Made by a program: the position numbers and the translations under genes. Below the pieces are notes generated by a model. The model was given only the letters and a program-made list of their open reading frames with translations. It did not search any database and had not been told where the DNA came from. Positions 35,917 to 45,766 of a DNA stretch of 64,000 nucleotides are shown in pieces (position 1 is the first letter of the stretch; every line of letters begins with the position of its first letter). The stretch comes from Enterocloster asparagiformis. GTDB lineage: Bacteria; Bacillota; Clostridia; Lachnospirales; Lachnospiraceae. The DNA lies in the NCBI GenBank assembly GCA_018380885.1, contig JAGZSY010000013.1, positions 80,697-144,696 of the forward strand. Reading direction: 5' to 3'.

Positions 35917-37311
35917 TTATTTATAGAAGGCTTTAAAAGCCTTGTAGGTGTTGTAAACATCCAGCTTGGAGGCCAGCTCGAAGGGCGCGTGCATGGACAG
36001 GATCGGCACCCCTAAATCCACGGTGTCCACGTCCATACCGGCCACAAACTTGGCGATGGTTCCGCCGCCGCCCGCGTCCACCGCGCCCAGCTCTCCCGCC
36101 TGCCAGTAAACTCCCTCGTCCTCCATGATTCCGATCACCTTGGCCATGGTCTCGGCGCTGGCGTCGTTGGACCCGGACTTTCCTCTGGCGCCCGTATACT
36201 TGGTCAGCACGCAGCCCTTGTTGATGTAGCTGGAGTTGCGGGCCTCGTAGACGTCGGAGAAGGTGGGATCATAGGCCGCGTTCACATCCGAGGACAGGCA
36301 GAGCGAATTTTTCAGCACGTCCCGGGCCTTGACGCCGGCCTGGTCCGCCAGGTCCTCTATGTAATGGAGCACGTAATCCGAATCCAACCCCGTGTTGCCG
36401 TTGGAACCGATCTCCTCCTTGTCGGCCAGAACCGTCACCGTGGTGCGGGCCGGCTTCCTGGTCTCGATCTCCGCCATCAGCGCCGTGTAGGCGCACACCC
36501 GGTCGTCCTGACCGTAAGCGCCCACCATGCTGCGGTCAAAGCCGACGTCGGACGCCTTGTGGGCCGGAACCATCTCGATCTCCGCCCGGTAGAAGTCGCG
36601 CTCCGTGATCCCGTACATCTCATTTAAAATCTGCAGGGCCAGAAGCTTGACCGGCTCCTTCACATCCTCGTCCTGGAACGGCACGGAACCGATGACAATA
36701 TTCAGCTCCTCGCCCTTGATCCCCTCGGCCAGCTTCCGTTCGTTCTGCTTGGCGGCCAGATGGGGCAGCAAATCCGTGACGCAGAACACCGGATCGCCCT
36801 CCTTCTCCCCGATGCTGATCTCCACCTTCTCCCCGTCCTTCTTCACGATGACGCCGTGCATGGACAGCGGGATGGTCGCCCACTGGTACTTGCGGATGCC
36901 GCCGTAGTAATGGGTCTTAAAGTATGCGATATCCTCCTTCTCGTAGACCGGGTTGGGCTTTAAATCCAGGCGGGGCGAATCGATGTGGGCCCCGTTGATG
37001 CGCAGACCGTCGGTCAGCGACTTTTTGCCGAAGGTGGTGGCGATAACGGACTTCCCGCGATTGACATAATAGACCTTGTCCCCGGGCTCGTAGGAAGCCT
37101 TGGGATCAAAGGGCTTATAGCCGGCCTTCTTCAGCATGCGGACGGCCAAAACCACGCACTCCCGTTCCGTCTTGCCGGCGTTTAAAAACTCCTTGTAGCC
37201 CTCGCAGAACTTGGAAGCCTTCTCCGTCTGCTGGGGAGCCTCCTTGGCGATATGCGGGAATTTCCAGGTCAGCTTTTCCTGCAGTTCCTGTCCGTTTGTT
37301 TTCTTTGACAT
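35917..37311 (-). CDS. M18-family aspartyl/leucyl aminopeptidase
   Basis: 464 residues, typical of clostridial M18 enzymes. Conserved HIDSPRLDLKP metal-binding segment, DKEEIGSNGNTG, the YDPTFS...N-S-S segment, and the C-terminal PILSMHAPFE motif. These are cytoplasmic zinc aminopeptidases that remove N-terminal residues from peptides. Monocistronic, AGGAGGAAAAGACA before the ATG. Confidence 0.92.
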   Translation of the reverse strand: MSKKTNGQELQEKLTWKFPHIAKEAPQQTEKASKFCEGYKEFLNAGKTERECVVLAVRMLKKAGYKPFDPKASYEPGDKVYYVNRGKSVIATTFGKKSLTDGLRINGAHIDSPRLDLKPNPVYEKEDIAYFKTHYYGGIRKYQWATIPLSMHGVIVKKDGEKVEISIGEKEGDPVFCVTDLLPHLAAKQNERKLAEGIKGEELNIVIGSVPFQDEDVKEPVKLLALQILNEMYGITERDFYRAEIEMVPAHKASDVGFDRSMVGAYGQDDRVCAYTALMAEIETRKPARTTVTVLADKEEIGSNGNTGLDSDYVLHYIEDLADQAGVKARDVLKNSLCLSSDVNAAYDPTFSDVYEARNSSYINKGCVLTKYTGARGKSGSNDASAETMAKVIGIMEDEGVYWQAGELGAVDAGGGGTIAKFVAGMDVDTVDLGVPILSMHAPFELASKLDVYNTYKAFKAFYK

Positions 37312-37369
37312 TGTCTTTTCCTCCTGAATGTATTTTAAAATTGCAGTTATTCCGTATCCTCACGGCGGT

Positions 37370-38389
37370 TTAAAGTTCAAATCTCCTTTTCACCGGGCCG
37401 TCGCTCTTAAAATGCCGGTGCAGCCTGTCCATAAACAGCGCCAGGGCCGCAGCGTCGTCCGCCCTGCCGGCCTCGCCGATCATGGCCATAAGCTGTTCCC
37501 TCTCTTTCGCCGCCTCCGCCAGACAGGCGGTCATTCTGCCGTCCTGCTCCGCCAGGGCCGCCCGCGCCGCGGCCGCCGGATGCTCCCGGATATAAGCCCG
37601 GTACCCAGCCTCAGCCTCCGGCTTCAGGCCCTGGGGAAAGCAGAGCCGGTACAGCGCCATCCTGGCCACGGCCTCCTCCGGCTCCTGGGCCCTGGCGTAG
37701 GGGAAAAGGCGGTCGTATTCCCGAAAATCAAAATCAGGGCCGTCAAAGCAGTAGCGGTACATATGGCCGCAGCCGTGGACCTCCCGCATGATGATGCGGG
37801 CGGGGGTATTCTCCACCGAGTCCTCGTAGAACTCCGGGAACAGCAGCCGCGCCTGAAGCTCCCCCTCCGGCGAGCGGATATCCACCCTGAGGGCCTGGCG
37901 CAGCTCCGAGAGAATCTCTTTGAGGCAGGATTTCTCCCCCGGCAGGACGCGCACGCTCAGCCGTTCCATGCCGGTGCAGCCTGTGAACGCGCCCGCGCCC
38001 CAGTCTGTGGTCGTGGAGCCGCACTCCAGCTTTTTCATATTCTCACAGCCGTAAAACGCGTAGGCGCCCACCGCCTTCACCCCGTCCGGGAGGCACACCG
38101 CTTCGACTCCTCCGCCGCAGACGGCCGGAAGCCCCTGGCACTGCTCCGTGTCCGCGGCATCCCCCTGGATCCCGGTCTCCTGATTCTCCCCGCAATCCCA
38201 GAGATACAGCGGTTCCTTAAATCCCCCCTGATCCCTAACGGCGCGGCCCATGGAGCCGGAAAACAGATAGGCCGCCAGCCGGGTCACCGGCTCCCCCGCC
38301 ACGGCGGTCGGAATCTGCACCGTTCCGTCTAAACCAAAACAACGCCGGATGCAGATTCCATCCAGCGTTTTACTATACAATATCTTCAT
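37370..38389 (-). CDS. LRR_5/BspA-type leucine-rich-repeat protein
   Basis: 339 residues without a signal peptide. Residues ~1-160 carry BspA-like repeats (VKAVGAYAFYGCENMKKLE-type units). The rest is an uncharacterised mixed region. Function unknown; such repeats usually bind protein. It begins 59 bases upstream of the M18 gene start codon, same strand. Confidence 0.65.
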   Translation of the reverse strand: MKILYSKTLDGICIRRCFGLDGTVQIPTAVAGEPVTRLAAYLFSGSMGRAVRDQGGFKEPLYLWDCGENQETGIQGDAADTEQCQGLPAVCGGGVEAVCLPDGVKAVGAYAFYGCENMKKLECGSTTTDWGAGAFTGCTGMERLSVRVLPGEKSCLKEILSELRQALRVDIRSPEGELQARLLFPEFYEDSVENTPARIIMREVHGCGHMYRYCFDGPDFDFREYDRLFPYARAQEPEEAVARMALYRLCFPQGLKPEAEAGYRAYIREHPAAAARAALAEQDGRMTACLAEAAKEREQLMAMIGEAGRADDAAALALFMDRLHRHFKSDGPVKRRFEL

Positions 38390-38656
38390 GTCTGTATCCT
38401 CGTCAAATCCTGCCGGTATTCAGTTTTGCTGAACGCAGCTGTTCAATACCCTGCAGTGGCGGTTTTACGCTATCCCATATCCCCTGGGGCCGTGGGATTT
38501 GGCCCGCTTTTCCACGCTTTCCCGCGGCCAGCGCAGTCAATATGCAGATCTGCCGAACAGTTGCCCTAAACATATATACCTAACAGTTTATACAGTTTGG
38601 GAGGATTTTTCAAGTACATTTTCGCGTTTTACAGTATCTTTCAATTTTGTATTTCC
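38390..38656. other. Gene-free 267-bp stretch
   Basis: Two hairpin-forming segments are seen (ggtattca...tcaatacc around 38414-38450; atccca...tgggat around 38471-38500). Nothing else recognisable; it becomes AT-rich towards 38580-38650. Confidence 0.4.
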
Positions 38657-38842
38657 CTACATAAGGCCGGCGGCCCGGTAAAACAGCCAGATCACGGTGC
38701 CCCCCGCCAGCGCGATACCTCCCACCGCAGCCATCATGGCAACCGCCATCACAGCCTGCAGCACCACCATGGAAAACAGTGGAAAGCGGTCGCAGAACGC
38801 TTCCAGCGGAGCCTTTAAATTCATCAATAATTTTGCAGCCAT
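38657..38842 (-). CDS. Small membrane protein of unknown function
   Basis: 61 residues. A hydrophilic start (about 1-20) is followed by a long hydrophobic stretch with alanine/methionine/glycine-rich character (about 22-58), enough for one or two membrane spans. An AGAGGAAG ribosome site at a normal distance supports expression. It lies 97 bases downstream of the non-kinase KdpD gene. No family recognised; it could be a small partner of the Kdp system but nothing proves it. Confidence 0.55.
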   Translation of the reverse strand: MAAKLLMNLKAPLEAFCDRFPLFSMVVLQAVMAVAMMAAVGGIALAGGTVIWLFYRAAGLM

Positions 38843-38939
38843 GGAATCACTTCCTCTCTGTAATTACAGAATACCATGGCCGCTCATAAATTTTCCATTG
38901 CTTACGGTCCGACCGCTGTTAATGTTTCATAAATTGCGT

Positions 38940-40910
38940 TCAATCTTCCGCCAGCTCCGTCAGCCTGGCCGCCGCCTCCGCCGCGATGGTGTTCAGCACG
39001 TTCTTATCATTGGGCGGGATCGTGTCGTCCCCCTTTAGCTCCACGCCGATCACCGCGTAGGTGGATTTCCCCCTGTAAACCGGCGTGTAGCGGGCCTTTG
39101 CCCCAGGCAGGGTGTCGGTGGTGCGCCCGGCCTTGTGCCGGTTTTTAAAGGCCCAGGCCGCCACCGCCTCCTCGTCGCTGCCGGAAAACACCTGGGCAGC
39201 GGATGCTTCCTCGCCCTCCAGCGCAAAAATCCTGCGCCCGGAAAGCTTGCCATCCATCGTATTGTAGACCACGATATTCCGCCCCAGAAGGCTTTTCACC
39301 TGCCTTCCGCAGATTTCTAACACCTCCTGCGCGCTCTGGCCCTTTCGCAGGCTGCGGCTCACGTTCAACAGCACCTGCATGTACCGCGAATCCCGCTCCG
39401 CAATCCCGGCCTGCTCCTTCAGCCGTCCGGCCAGCGTGCTGGTCACTAGGGCGCAGAACAGCATGGCGGCAAAGGTAAAGGGATAGGAGGCCGCATCCGC
39501 CTCCAGCGTAAAGCGCGGCTCCGTAAAAAAGAAGTTGAACAGCAGCACCGCGGCCAGGGACGCCATTACGCCCCAGCGCCTGCCGCTGGTGGCGTAGGCC
39601 ACCCACACCACCCCCATGATATAGACCATGACCACGTTGATCTCCCCGACCTGAGCCTGGTCCAGCAGCAGGGACGCCAGGGTGGCAATTCCCAGGATCA
39701 GCGCTGTTTTCAACAGCTCCCCCCTGTTTTTCTTTTCAAATATTTCCAGAATTTTCCGTTTCCCAATCCGGGGAACCCCGTTGCTGTCGGGAATCACGTA
39801 GATGTCCATGTTGGGCAGCCGCTTGATCAGACGGTCGATCAGGGTCGGTTTCACATAGAACAGATGGGGCTTTTGCACCGTGCGCCCAATCACGATCTTG
39901 GAGATGCCGTTGCGCCTGGCGTACCCGGCGATCTGCTCCACAATATCCTCGCCGTACAGGGTGATCACATTGGCCCCAAACTGCTTGGCCAGGGCGATAT
40001 TCGCCTCCATCTTCCTGGATATTTTCTCATTTTCCTGTTTGATCTGCGCGGTCTCCACCAGGATCGCCGTAAAGTCCCCGTGAAACGCGCCGGCCATGCG
40101 GGCTGCGGTGCGGATTACCCTGGCGTTGGTGGGGGACGGGGACAGGCAGACCAGCACGTGTTCCCCTGTGTAATAGTCCTTGCCCGCCGCCTCCCGCTCC
40201 CGCACCACCTCCCGGTTCACCCGGTCCGCGGTCCGGCGCAGCGCGATTTCCCGCAGCGCAGAGAGATTTTCCACAGTAAAAAAATTCGCCGCGGCGCGCC
40301 CTGCCTGCTCCTTCCGGTAAATCTTCCCCTCCTCCAGCCGCTTTTGCAGCTCCTCCGGGGAGATGTCCACCAGCTCCACCTGGTCCGCCTGGTCGAAAAT
40401 GCGGTCCGGGATGCGCTCGTTCACGCGGACATGGGTGATGGAGGCCACAATATCGTGGAGGCTCTCCAGATGCTGGACGTTCACGGTGGTGTACACGTCG
40501 ATGCCGGCCTCCAGAAGCTCGACCACGTCCTGCCAGCGCTTCCTGTGGCGGCAGCCCTCCACGTTGGTGTGGGCCAGTTCATCCACCAGAACCAGACCCG
40601 GGCGGCGGATCAGCACGCCGTCCAAGTCAAATTCCCGCAGCTCGATGCCCTTGTACTTGATCCACTTTGGAGGCAGCACCTCCAGCCCGGAGAGCAGGGC
40701 CATGGTCTCCGGGCGGTCATGGGGTTCGATATACCCGGCCAGCACGTCCCTCCCGGCCGCCGCCTCGTCCCGGGCCGCCTCCAGCATCGCATAGGTTTTT
40801 CCCACCCCGGCCGCATAGCCGAAGAAAATCTTCATGCGCCCGCGGCCGCTGTCCTGCCCCTTGGGAAAATTCTTTCTCAAAATCTGTTCCGGATCCGGTC
40901 TGCCATCCAT
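38940..40910 (-). CDS. kdpDN: Non-kinase KdpD-like potassium sensor (KdpD N-terminal modules only)
   Basis: 656 residues: KdpD ATP-binding domain with Walker A GYAAGVGKT (31-39) and VDELAHTN; a USP-like domain (~250-370); a DUF4118 four-helix membrane region (~400-490); and a GAF-like domain (~510-645). It ends without HisKA or HATPase domains. It is thus a sensor without kinase, last in the kdp structural operon. The kinase part is encoded separately at 46446. It could control KdpFABC directly or modulate that kinase. A GAGCTGCCG hairpin lies between kdpC and this gene. Confidence 0.85.
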   Translation of the reverse strand: MDGRPDPEQILRKNFPKGQDSGRGRMKIFFGYAAGVGKTYAMLEAARDEAAAGRDVLAGYIEPHDRPETMALLSGLEVLPPKWIKYKGIELREFDLDGVLIRRPGLVLVDELAHTNVEGCRHRKRWQDVVELLEAGIDVYTTVNVQHLESLHDIVASITHVRVNERIPDRIFDQADQVELVDISPEELQKRLEEGKIYRKEQAGRAAANFFTVENLSALREIALRRTADRVNREVVREREAAGKDYYTGEHVLVCLSPSPTNARVIRTAARMAGAFHGDFTAILVETAQIKQENEKISRKMEANIALAKQFGANVITLYGEDIVEQIAGYARRNGISKIVIGRTVQKPHLFYVKPTLIDRLIKRLPNMDIYVIPDSNGVPRIGKRKILEIFEKKNRGELLKTALILGIATLASLLLDQAQVGEINVVMVYIMGVVWVAYATSGRRWGVMASLAAVLLFNFFFTEPRFTLEADAASYPFTFAAMLFCALVTSTLAGRLKEQAGIAERDSRYMQVLLNVSRSLRKGQSAQEVLEICGRQVKSLLGRNIVVYNTMDGKLSGRRIFALEGEEASAAQVFSGSDEEAVAAWAFKNRHKAGRTTDTLPGAKARYTPVYRGKSTYAVIGVELKGDDTIPPNDKNVLNTIAAEAAARLTELAED

Positions 40911-40983
40911 ATGTTCACGACCCCTGTCTTTTTTATGATACCGCTGCCGTCAAACCACATTTGCAGCTAGTAAACGCGTTTCA

Positions 40984-41008
40984 GAGCTGCCGTGCATCGC
41001 GGCAGCTC
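40984..41008 (-). other. Hairpin between kdpC and the KdpD-like gene
   Basis: GAGCTGCCG / CGGCAGCTC perfect 9-bp stem with a 7-nt loop, no T-run. Likely an mRNA processing or stability hairpin that lowers expression of the downstream sensor. Confidence 0.5.
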
Positions 41009-41028
41009 AGGACTATTTTCCTAAAAAT

Positions 41029-41637
41029 TTACAATTTTCCATCTAACGCCAGGTTCACCTTCAGCACATTGACTCTCGGCTCCCCGAATAGCCCAAAGGT
41101 CCTGCCGGTGGTGTACCGGTCGATGACCGCCTGCACGTCCTCGGCGGCGATCCCCCTGGCCTGCGCAATCCGCGCAGCCTGGTACCGGGCGGCGGCCGGC
41201 GATATCTCCGGGTCCAGCCCGCTGCCGGAGCAGGTGACCAAATCTACCGGGATGGGCGCTTCCCCCTGTTCCGGGTTGGCGGCCCGAAGCCGCTCCACCC
41301 GCTCCGCCACCAGCGCCTCAAGCTCCTCGCCGGCCGGCGTCTTGTTGGAGGCCCAGGAATACAGGAGGGGCTCCCCGTCCTCGCCGGTGAATGTGGCGGT
41401 ATCCACGTTCATGATCCTGCCCCACAGATATTGATCGTCCGTGAACTCCTGGGCCAAAAGCTCGCTCCCATACTTTTTCCCGTCGCTGCCCACAATAATG
41501 GATCCGGTGGACTGTCTGGGAAATACGGCCCTGGAGATACCCGTGATCAGGGCCGGGTAGAGCAGGCTGGTGATGGCCAGCATGACCAGGAAAAATCCGA
41601 GCATCTTGGGAATGACTGTTTTTACTGTTTTCATCAT
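41029..41637 (-). CDS. kdpC: Potassium-transporting ATPase KdpC subunit
   Basis: About 202 residues with one N-terminal membrane helix and an extracytoplasmic domain. Conserved GSEL, SASGSGLDPEIS-like (CSGSGLDPEIS) and the C-terminal VNVLKLNLAL motif are present. KdpC stabilises the KdpAB complex. I chose ATG 41637 after GGAAAGG, with 41634 as an equal alternative; the longer reading to 41661 overlaps the kdpB end. It starts ~16 bases after kdpB. Confidence 0.92.
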   Translation of the reverse strand: MMKTVKTVIPKMLGFFLVMLAITSLLYPALITGISRAVFPRQSTGSIIVGSDGKKYGSELLAQEFTDDQYLWGRIMNVDTATFTGEDGEPLLYSWASNKTPAGEELEALVAERVERLRAANPEQGEAPIPVDLVTCSGSGLDPEISPAAARYQAARIAQARGIAAEDVQAVIDRYTTGRTFGLFGEPRVNVLKVNLALDGKL

Positions 41638-41653
41638 GTTCTTCCTTTCCTTC

Positions 41654-43729
41654 CTATACAATCATACCGGTTGTGGTGAGCAGCACATCGATGGCCTTTA
41701 TGGCCGCAAAGGGTATGATAATGCCGCCCAGACCGTAAACCAGGAGATTCCCGCTGAGCATCTTTGCCGCGGACACCTCGCGGTATTTCACGCCCTTTAG
41801 CGCCAGGGGGATCAGCGCCACGATAATCAGAGCGTTGTAGATAATGGCGGAGAGCACGGCGCTCTGGGCGCTGTGAAGCCCCATGATGTTCAGCGCGGCC
41901 AGTCCCGGGTAAAGCCCCATAAAAAGCGCCGGAATAATGGCGAAGTATTTCGCCACGTCGTTGGCGATGCTGAAGGTGGTCAGGGAGCCCCTGGTCATCA
42001 ACAGCTGTTTGCCGATCTTCACAATCTCGATCAGCTTGGTAGGCGAGGAATCCAGGTCCACCATATTGCCGGCCTCCTTGGCCGCCTGGGTGCCGGTGTT
42101 CATGGCCACCGCCACGTCCGCCTGGGCCAGTGCGGGGGCGTCGTTGGTGCCGTCCCCGGTCATAGCCACCAGATGGCCCTTGGCCTGGTATTCCCGGATC
42201 ATTTCCAGCTTAGCCTCGGGCGTGGCCTCCGCCAGAAAATCGTCCACCCCCGCCTCCGCGGCGATGGAGGCTGCGGTCAGCGGGTTGTCGCCGGTGATCA
42301 TGATGGTGCGGATTCCCATTTTCCTCAAATCCGCAAACTTCTCCTTCACCCCCTGCTTCACAATGTCCTTCAGCTCCACGACGCCCAGCACCCGGCCGTC
42401 CCTGGCCACCACCAGCGGCGTCCCGCCCTGGTTTGCGATGCGGGCAACCGTGTCCTCGCACTCCCGGCTGAACTGTCCGCCCCGGGCGGTGACATAGGCT
42501 TTCACAGCGTCCGCGGCGCCCTTGCGAATTTCCGAACCGTGTATGTTGACTCCGCTCATCCTGGTTTTGGCAGTAAAGGGCACAAATTCCGCGCTCAGCT
42601 CTTCCATATTGCGGCCGCGGATTCCGAAACGCTCCTTGGCCAGCACCACGATGCTGCGGCCCTCGGGCGTCTCATCCGCCAGGGAGGAGAGCTGGGCTGC
42701 ATCCGCCAGCTCCCTCTCATCCGCACCGTCCACCGGGATGAAGGCGTCCGCCTGCCGGTTGCCCAGGGTGATGGTGCCGGTCTTGTCGAGAAGCAGGGTA
42801 TCCACATCGCCCGCGGCCTCGATGGCTCTCCCGCTCATGGCCAGCACGTTGGCCTGGTTTAAACGGCTCATGCCCGCGATGCCGATGGCGGACAGCAGGG
42901 CGCCGATGGTGGTGGGCGCCAGACAGATCAGCAGCGCCACCAGGTTGGTGATGGAGGTGGGGTTGACAGCCCCCTTTTCCACGGAGGCGAACACCGAGTA
43001 GGAGTACAGGGCCACGGTGACCAGCACAAAGATAATAGATAGGGCCACCAGGAATATCTGCAGCGCCAGCTCGTTGGGGGTCTTTTTCCTGGAAGCGCCC
43101 TCCACCATGGCGATCATTTTATCCATAAAGCCTTCCCCGGGATTGCTGGTGATTTTCACCACCAGCCAGTCGGAGATCACCGTGGTTCCTCCGGTCACGG
43201 CGCTCCGGTCCCCGCCGCTCTCGCGGATCACCGGCGCGGACTCTCCGGTGATTGCGCTCTCATCCACCGAGGCCGCGCCCTCCACCACGTCGCCGTCGGC
43301 GGGAATCTGTTCTCCCGCCCTCACAATCACCAGATCCCCTTTGCGCAGCTCGGTGGATTTCACCAGCTGCGCCTCGGACTTGCGGTCCGCGGAGGGGATT
43401 CTGGACGCCGTCACGTCCCTGCGCCCGGCCCGCAGAGCGTCGGCCTGGGCCTTGCCCCTGCCCTCGGCTATGGCTTCCGCAAAATTGCCGAACAGGCAGG
43501 TAAACCACAGGATAATGGAAATCGCCAGTATGTATCCCGGATGGGCGTCCCGGATTCCCGCCAGGGCCATCACAAAGAGCGCAAGGGTCAGGATGGCGGA
43601 TACAAACACCATGAACATAACCGGGTTTTTCACCTGAATTTTTGGATTGAGCTTCAGCACCGAATCCTTCAGGGCCCGGCTCATTATGTTTCGGTCAGCA
43701 AAAATACTTTTATTTTTTTGGTCCTTCAT
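41654..43729 (-). CDS. kdpB: Potassium-transporting P-type ATPase KdpB
   Basis: 691 residues, catalytic subunit of the high-affinity K+ pump. Phosphorylation motif DKTGT with Asp315, TGES actuator loop, TGDN and the hinge GDGTND. Length and membrane pattern are normal. It lies 27 bases after kdpA in the kdpFABC operon. Confidence 0.96.
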   Translation of the reverse strand: MKDQKNKSIFADRNIMSRALKDSVLKLNPKIQVKNPVMFMVFVSAILTLALFVMALAGIRDAHPGYILAISIILWFTCLFGNFAEAIAEGRGKAQADALRAGRRDVTASRIPSADRKSEAQLVKSTELRKGDLVIVRAGEQIPADGDVVEGAASVDESAITGESAPVIRESGGDRSAVTGGTTVISDWLVVKITSNPGEGFMDKMIAMVEGASRKKTPNELALQIFLVALSIIFVLVTVALYSYSVFASVEKGAVNPTSITNLVALLICLAPTTIGALLSAIGIAGMSRLNQANVLAMSGRAIEAAGDVDTLLLDKTGTITLGNRQADAFIPVDGADERELADAAQLSSLADETPEGRSIVVLAKERFGIRGRNMEELSAEFVPFTAKTRMSGVNIHGSEIRKGAADAVKAYVTARGGQFSRECEDTVARIANQGGTPLVVARDGRVLGVVELKDIVKQGVKEKFADLRKMGIRTIMITGDNPLTAASIAAEAGVDDFLAEATPEAKLEMIREYQAKGHLVAMTGDGTNDAPALAQADVAVAMNTGTQAAKEAGNMVDLDSSPTKLIEIVKIGKQLLMTRGSLTTFSIANDVAKYFAIIPALFMGLYPGLAALNIMGLHSAQSAVLSAIIYNALIIVALIPLALKGVKYREVSAAKMLSGNLLVYGLGGIIIPFAAIKAIDVLLTTTGMIV

Positions 43730-43756
43730 ATCGATTCATTCCTTCCGTTATGCGAT

Positions 43757-45508
43757 CTATGCGATCATCTCAAAAAATTCTGCCACAGGTCCCAGGGACA
43801 GCGCCGGGAAGAAGCTCAGAGCGCCAACCAGCAGCACCACGAAGATCAGCAGGAAAATAAACATGGCGTTGTGGGTGGGCAGGGTGCCGGAGCTGACCGC
43901 CACCTTTTTCTTCCTCACCAGGCTTCCGGCGATAGCCAGCGTGGCGAACATGGGCACAAACCTCACGAAGAGCATGACCAGCCCGATGCTCACATTCAAG
44001 AACGGCGTGTTGGCGTTGAATCCCGCAAACGCGGAGCCGTTGTTGCCGCCCGCGGATGAATACGCGTAGAGAACCTCCGAGAATCCGTGGGCGCCCGGGT
44101 TGTTTAAGCTCTCATGGGTGGCGGGAAGCAGGGCCGCGATGCCGCTGCCCACCAGGATCGCCACCGGCGTGGCCAGGCAGACCAAAACCGCCATCTTCAT
44201 CTCAAAGGGCTCAATCTTCTTGCAGAGATATTCCGGCGTCCTGCCCACCATCAGTCCGGCGATGAACACCGTCATAACGGCAAACCCGATCATTCCGTAC
44301 AGTCCGCAGCCCGTGCCCCCAAACACCACCTCGCCCAGCTGCATGAGAAGCATGGGGATCATGCCGCCTATGGGCGTGTAGCTGTCGTGCATACTGTTGA
44401 CCGACCCGTTGGAGGCCGCCGTGGTGAACACGGCCCAGGTGGTGGAGGTGGCGATGCCGAAGCGCGTCTCCTTGCCCTCCATGTTGCCGCCCGGCTGGCC
44501 GTCCGTCCCCGTGTAGACCGCGCCGCTCTGGCTGATCTGGGGGGTGCCGCTCTGCTCGGCCGTTCCTACAATGGCGAGGGACACCGCCAGCAGGATGAAC
44601 ATGGCCAGGAAAATGGCGATTCCCTGCCGCTTATCCCTCACATTTTGCCCAAAGGTAAAGCACAGGGCCGCGGGGATCAGCAGGAGCGAGATCATTTCAA
44701 ACAGGTTGGACAACGGCGTGGGATTCTCAAAGGGATGGGCGGAGTTGTTTCCGAAAAATCCGCCGCCGTTTGTGCCCAGCTGCTTGATCGCGATCTGGCT
44801 GGCTGCCGGCCCCAGCGGAACCACCTGCTTGGTGACCACTGTCGTGGTCCCATCGTCGTTTTCCACCGTCACAGGCTCAAGCAGCTCCACCTCGTCATAC
44901 CGGCTGAAGGTCTGGGGCGTGCCCTGGGAGGCGATGACCAGGGAGACCACGATGGACAGCGGAATCAGCACATACAGCACTGTTCTCGTCATATCCGCGT
45001 AGAAATTTCCCAGCCCTGTTTTCTTCACCCGCACAAACCCGCGGATCAGGGCGAACAGCACCACGATGCCCACGGCGGCGGAGACGAAGTTCTGGAAATT
45101 CAGTCCCACCATCTGGCTGAAGTAGCTCAGGCCGGACTCGCCGGAGTAGGCCTGCCAGTTGGTGTTGGTGGTAAAGCTGGAGGCCGTGTTGAATCCCAAA
45201 TGCCAGCTCATATTGCCGATCCCCTGGGGATTCATGGGGAGAAATTTCTGGAAGCACAGGATAAACCACAGCACAAACAGGCTGAACACGCTGAATACCG
45301 CCGTGCAGACTGAGTATTTCTTCCAGTCCATATCCTCGTTCTCGTCAATTTTCAGTACTCTGTAAATGCCGCGCTCCGCCGGGCGCAGGAGCCTTGACAG
45401 AAAAACCGGCTCCCCGTTCATCACCTTTGCGATATATGTTCCCAGCGGTATTGCCAACAGAACCAGTATGACACAATATCCGATCATCTGAACAGCCACG
45501 TTTGTCAT
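43757..45508 (-). CDS. kdpA: Potassium-transporting ATPase KdpA
   Basis: 583 residues, the K+-binding channel-like subunit related to Trk/Ktr, with selectivity-filter loops such as GTNGGGFFGNNSAHPFENPT and TNTNWQAYSGE. It carries K+ from outside into the complex driven by KdpB. Its ATG overlaps the kdpF stop (ATGA). Confidence 0.96.
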   Translation of the reverse strand: MTNVAVQMIGYCVILVLLAIPLGTYIAKVMNGEPVFLSRLLRPAERGIYRVLKIDENEDMDWKKYSVCTAVFSVFSLFVLWFILCFQKFLPMNPQGIGNMSWHLGFNTASSFTTNTNWQAYSGESGLSYFSQMVGLNFQNFVSAAVGIVVLFALIRGFVRVKKTGLGNFYADMTRTVLYVLIPLSIVVSLVIASQGTPQTFSRYDEVELLEPVTVENDDGTTTVVTKQVVPLGPAASQIAIKQLGTNGGGFFGNNSAHPFENPTPLSNLFEMISLLLIPAALCFTFGQNVRDKRQGIAIFLAMFILLAVSLAIVGTAEQSGTPQISQSGAVYTGTDGQPGGNMEGKETRFGIATSTTWAVFTTAASNGSVNSMHDSYTPIGGMIPMLLMQLGEVVFGGTGCGLYGMIGFAVMTVFIAGLMVGRTPEYLCKKIEPFEMKMAVLVCLATPVAILVGSGIAALLPATHESLNNPGAHGFSEVLYAYSSAGGNNGSAFAGFNANTPFLNVSIGLVMLFVRFVPMFATLAIAGSLVRKKKVAVSSGTLPTHNAMFIFLLIFVVLLVGALSFFPALSLGPVAEFFEMIA

Positions 45509-45594
45509 TGTTTGTCACCTCTCAATAGAATCATTACCAGGTATAGGAGTATACCCACTGCGGTCGCGCCTACAAGGCCGTACATAATTGCCAT
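45505..45594 (-). CDS. kdpF: KdpF small membrane subunit
   Basis: 29 residues, almost all one membrane helix (MAIMYGLVGATAVGILLYLV, then MILLRGDKQ). The RBS GAGGAGG lies 7 bases before the ATG. It overlaps kdpA by 4 bases (ATGA). Position, size and hydrophobic pattern are those of KdpF, the lipid-like stabiliser of the Kdp complex. Confidence 0.9.
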   Translation of the reverse strand: MAIMYGLVGATAVGILLYLVMILLRGDKQ

Positions 45595-45689
45595 AGCTTT
45601 TTCCTCCTCTTTTTATGATAAGCTATGTTAGCATGGCCCCTGATAAAGATTCCATTGTTCACTTTCCGCTGTCCATAAAGATCCCATAA

Positions 45690-45743
45690 ACGCAGAAAGG
45701 GGAATCGTCCCCCGGCCTTCGGCTCCGAGAAACAATTCCCCTT
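45690..45743 (-). terminator. Terminator after kdpE
   Basis: AAGGGGAAT / ATTCCCCTT stem with a structured inner loop (GAGCCGAAGGC), followed by TCTGCGTTT, between kdpE and kdpF. It separates the regulatory from the structural transcript. Confidence 0.6.
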
Positions 45744-45766
45744 ATTCTGTATTCCCAATTTTTTCC

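Noticed and set aside
44114..45313. 399-codon plus-strand frame inside kdpA
   Set aside because: Shadow of kdpA; His/Gln-rich composition typical of reverse frames of membrane proteins.
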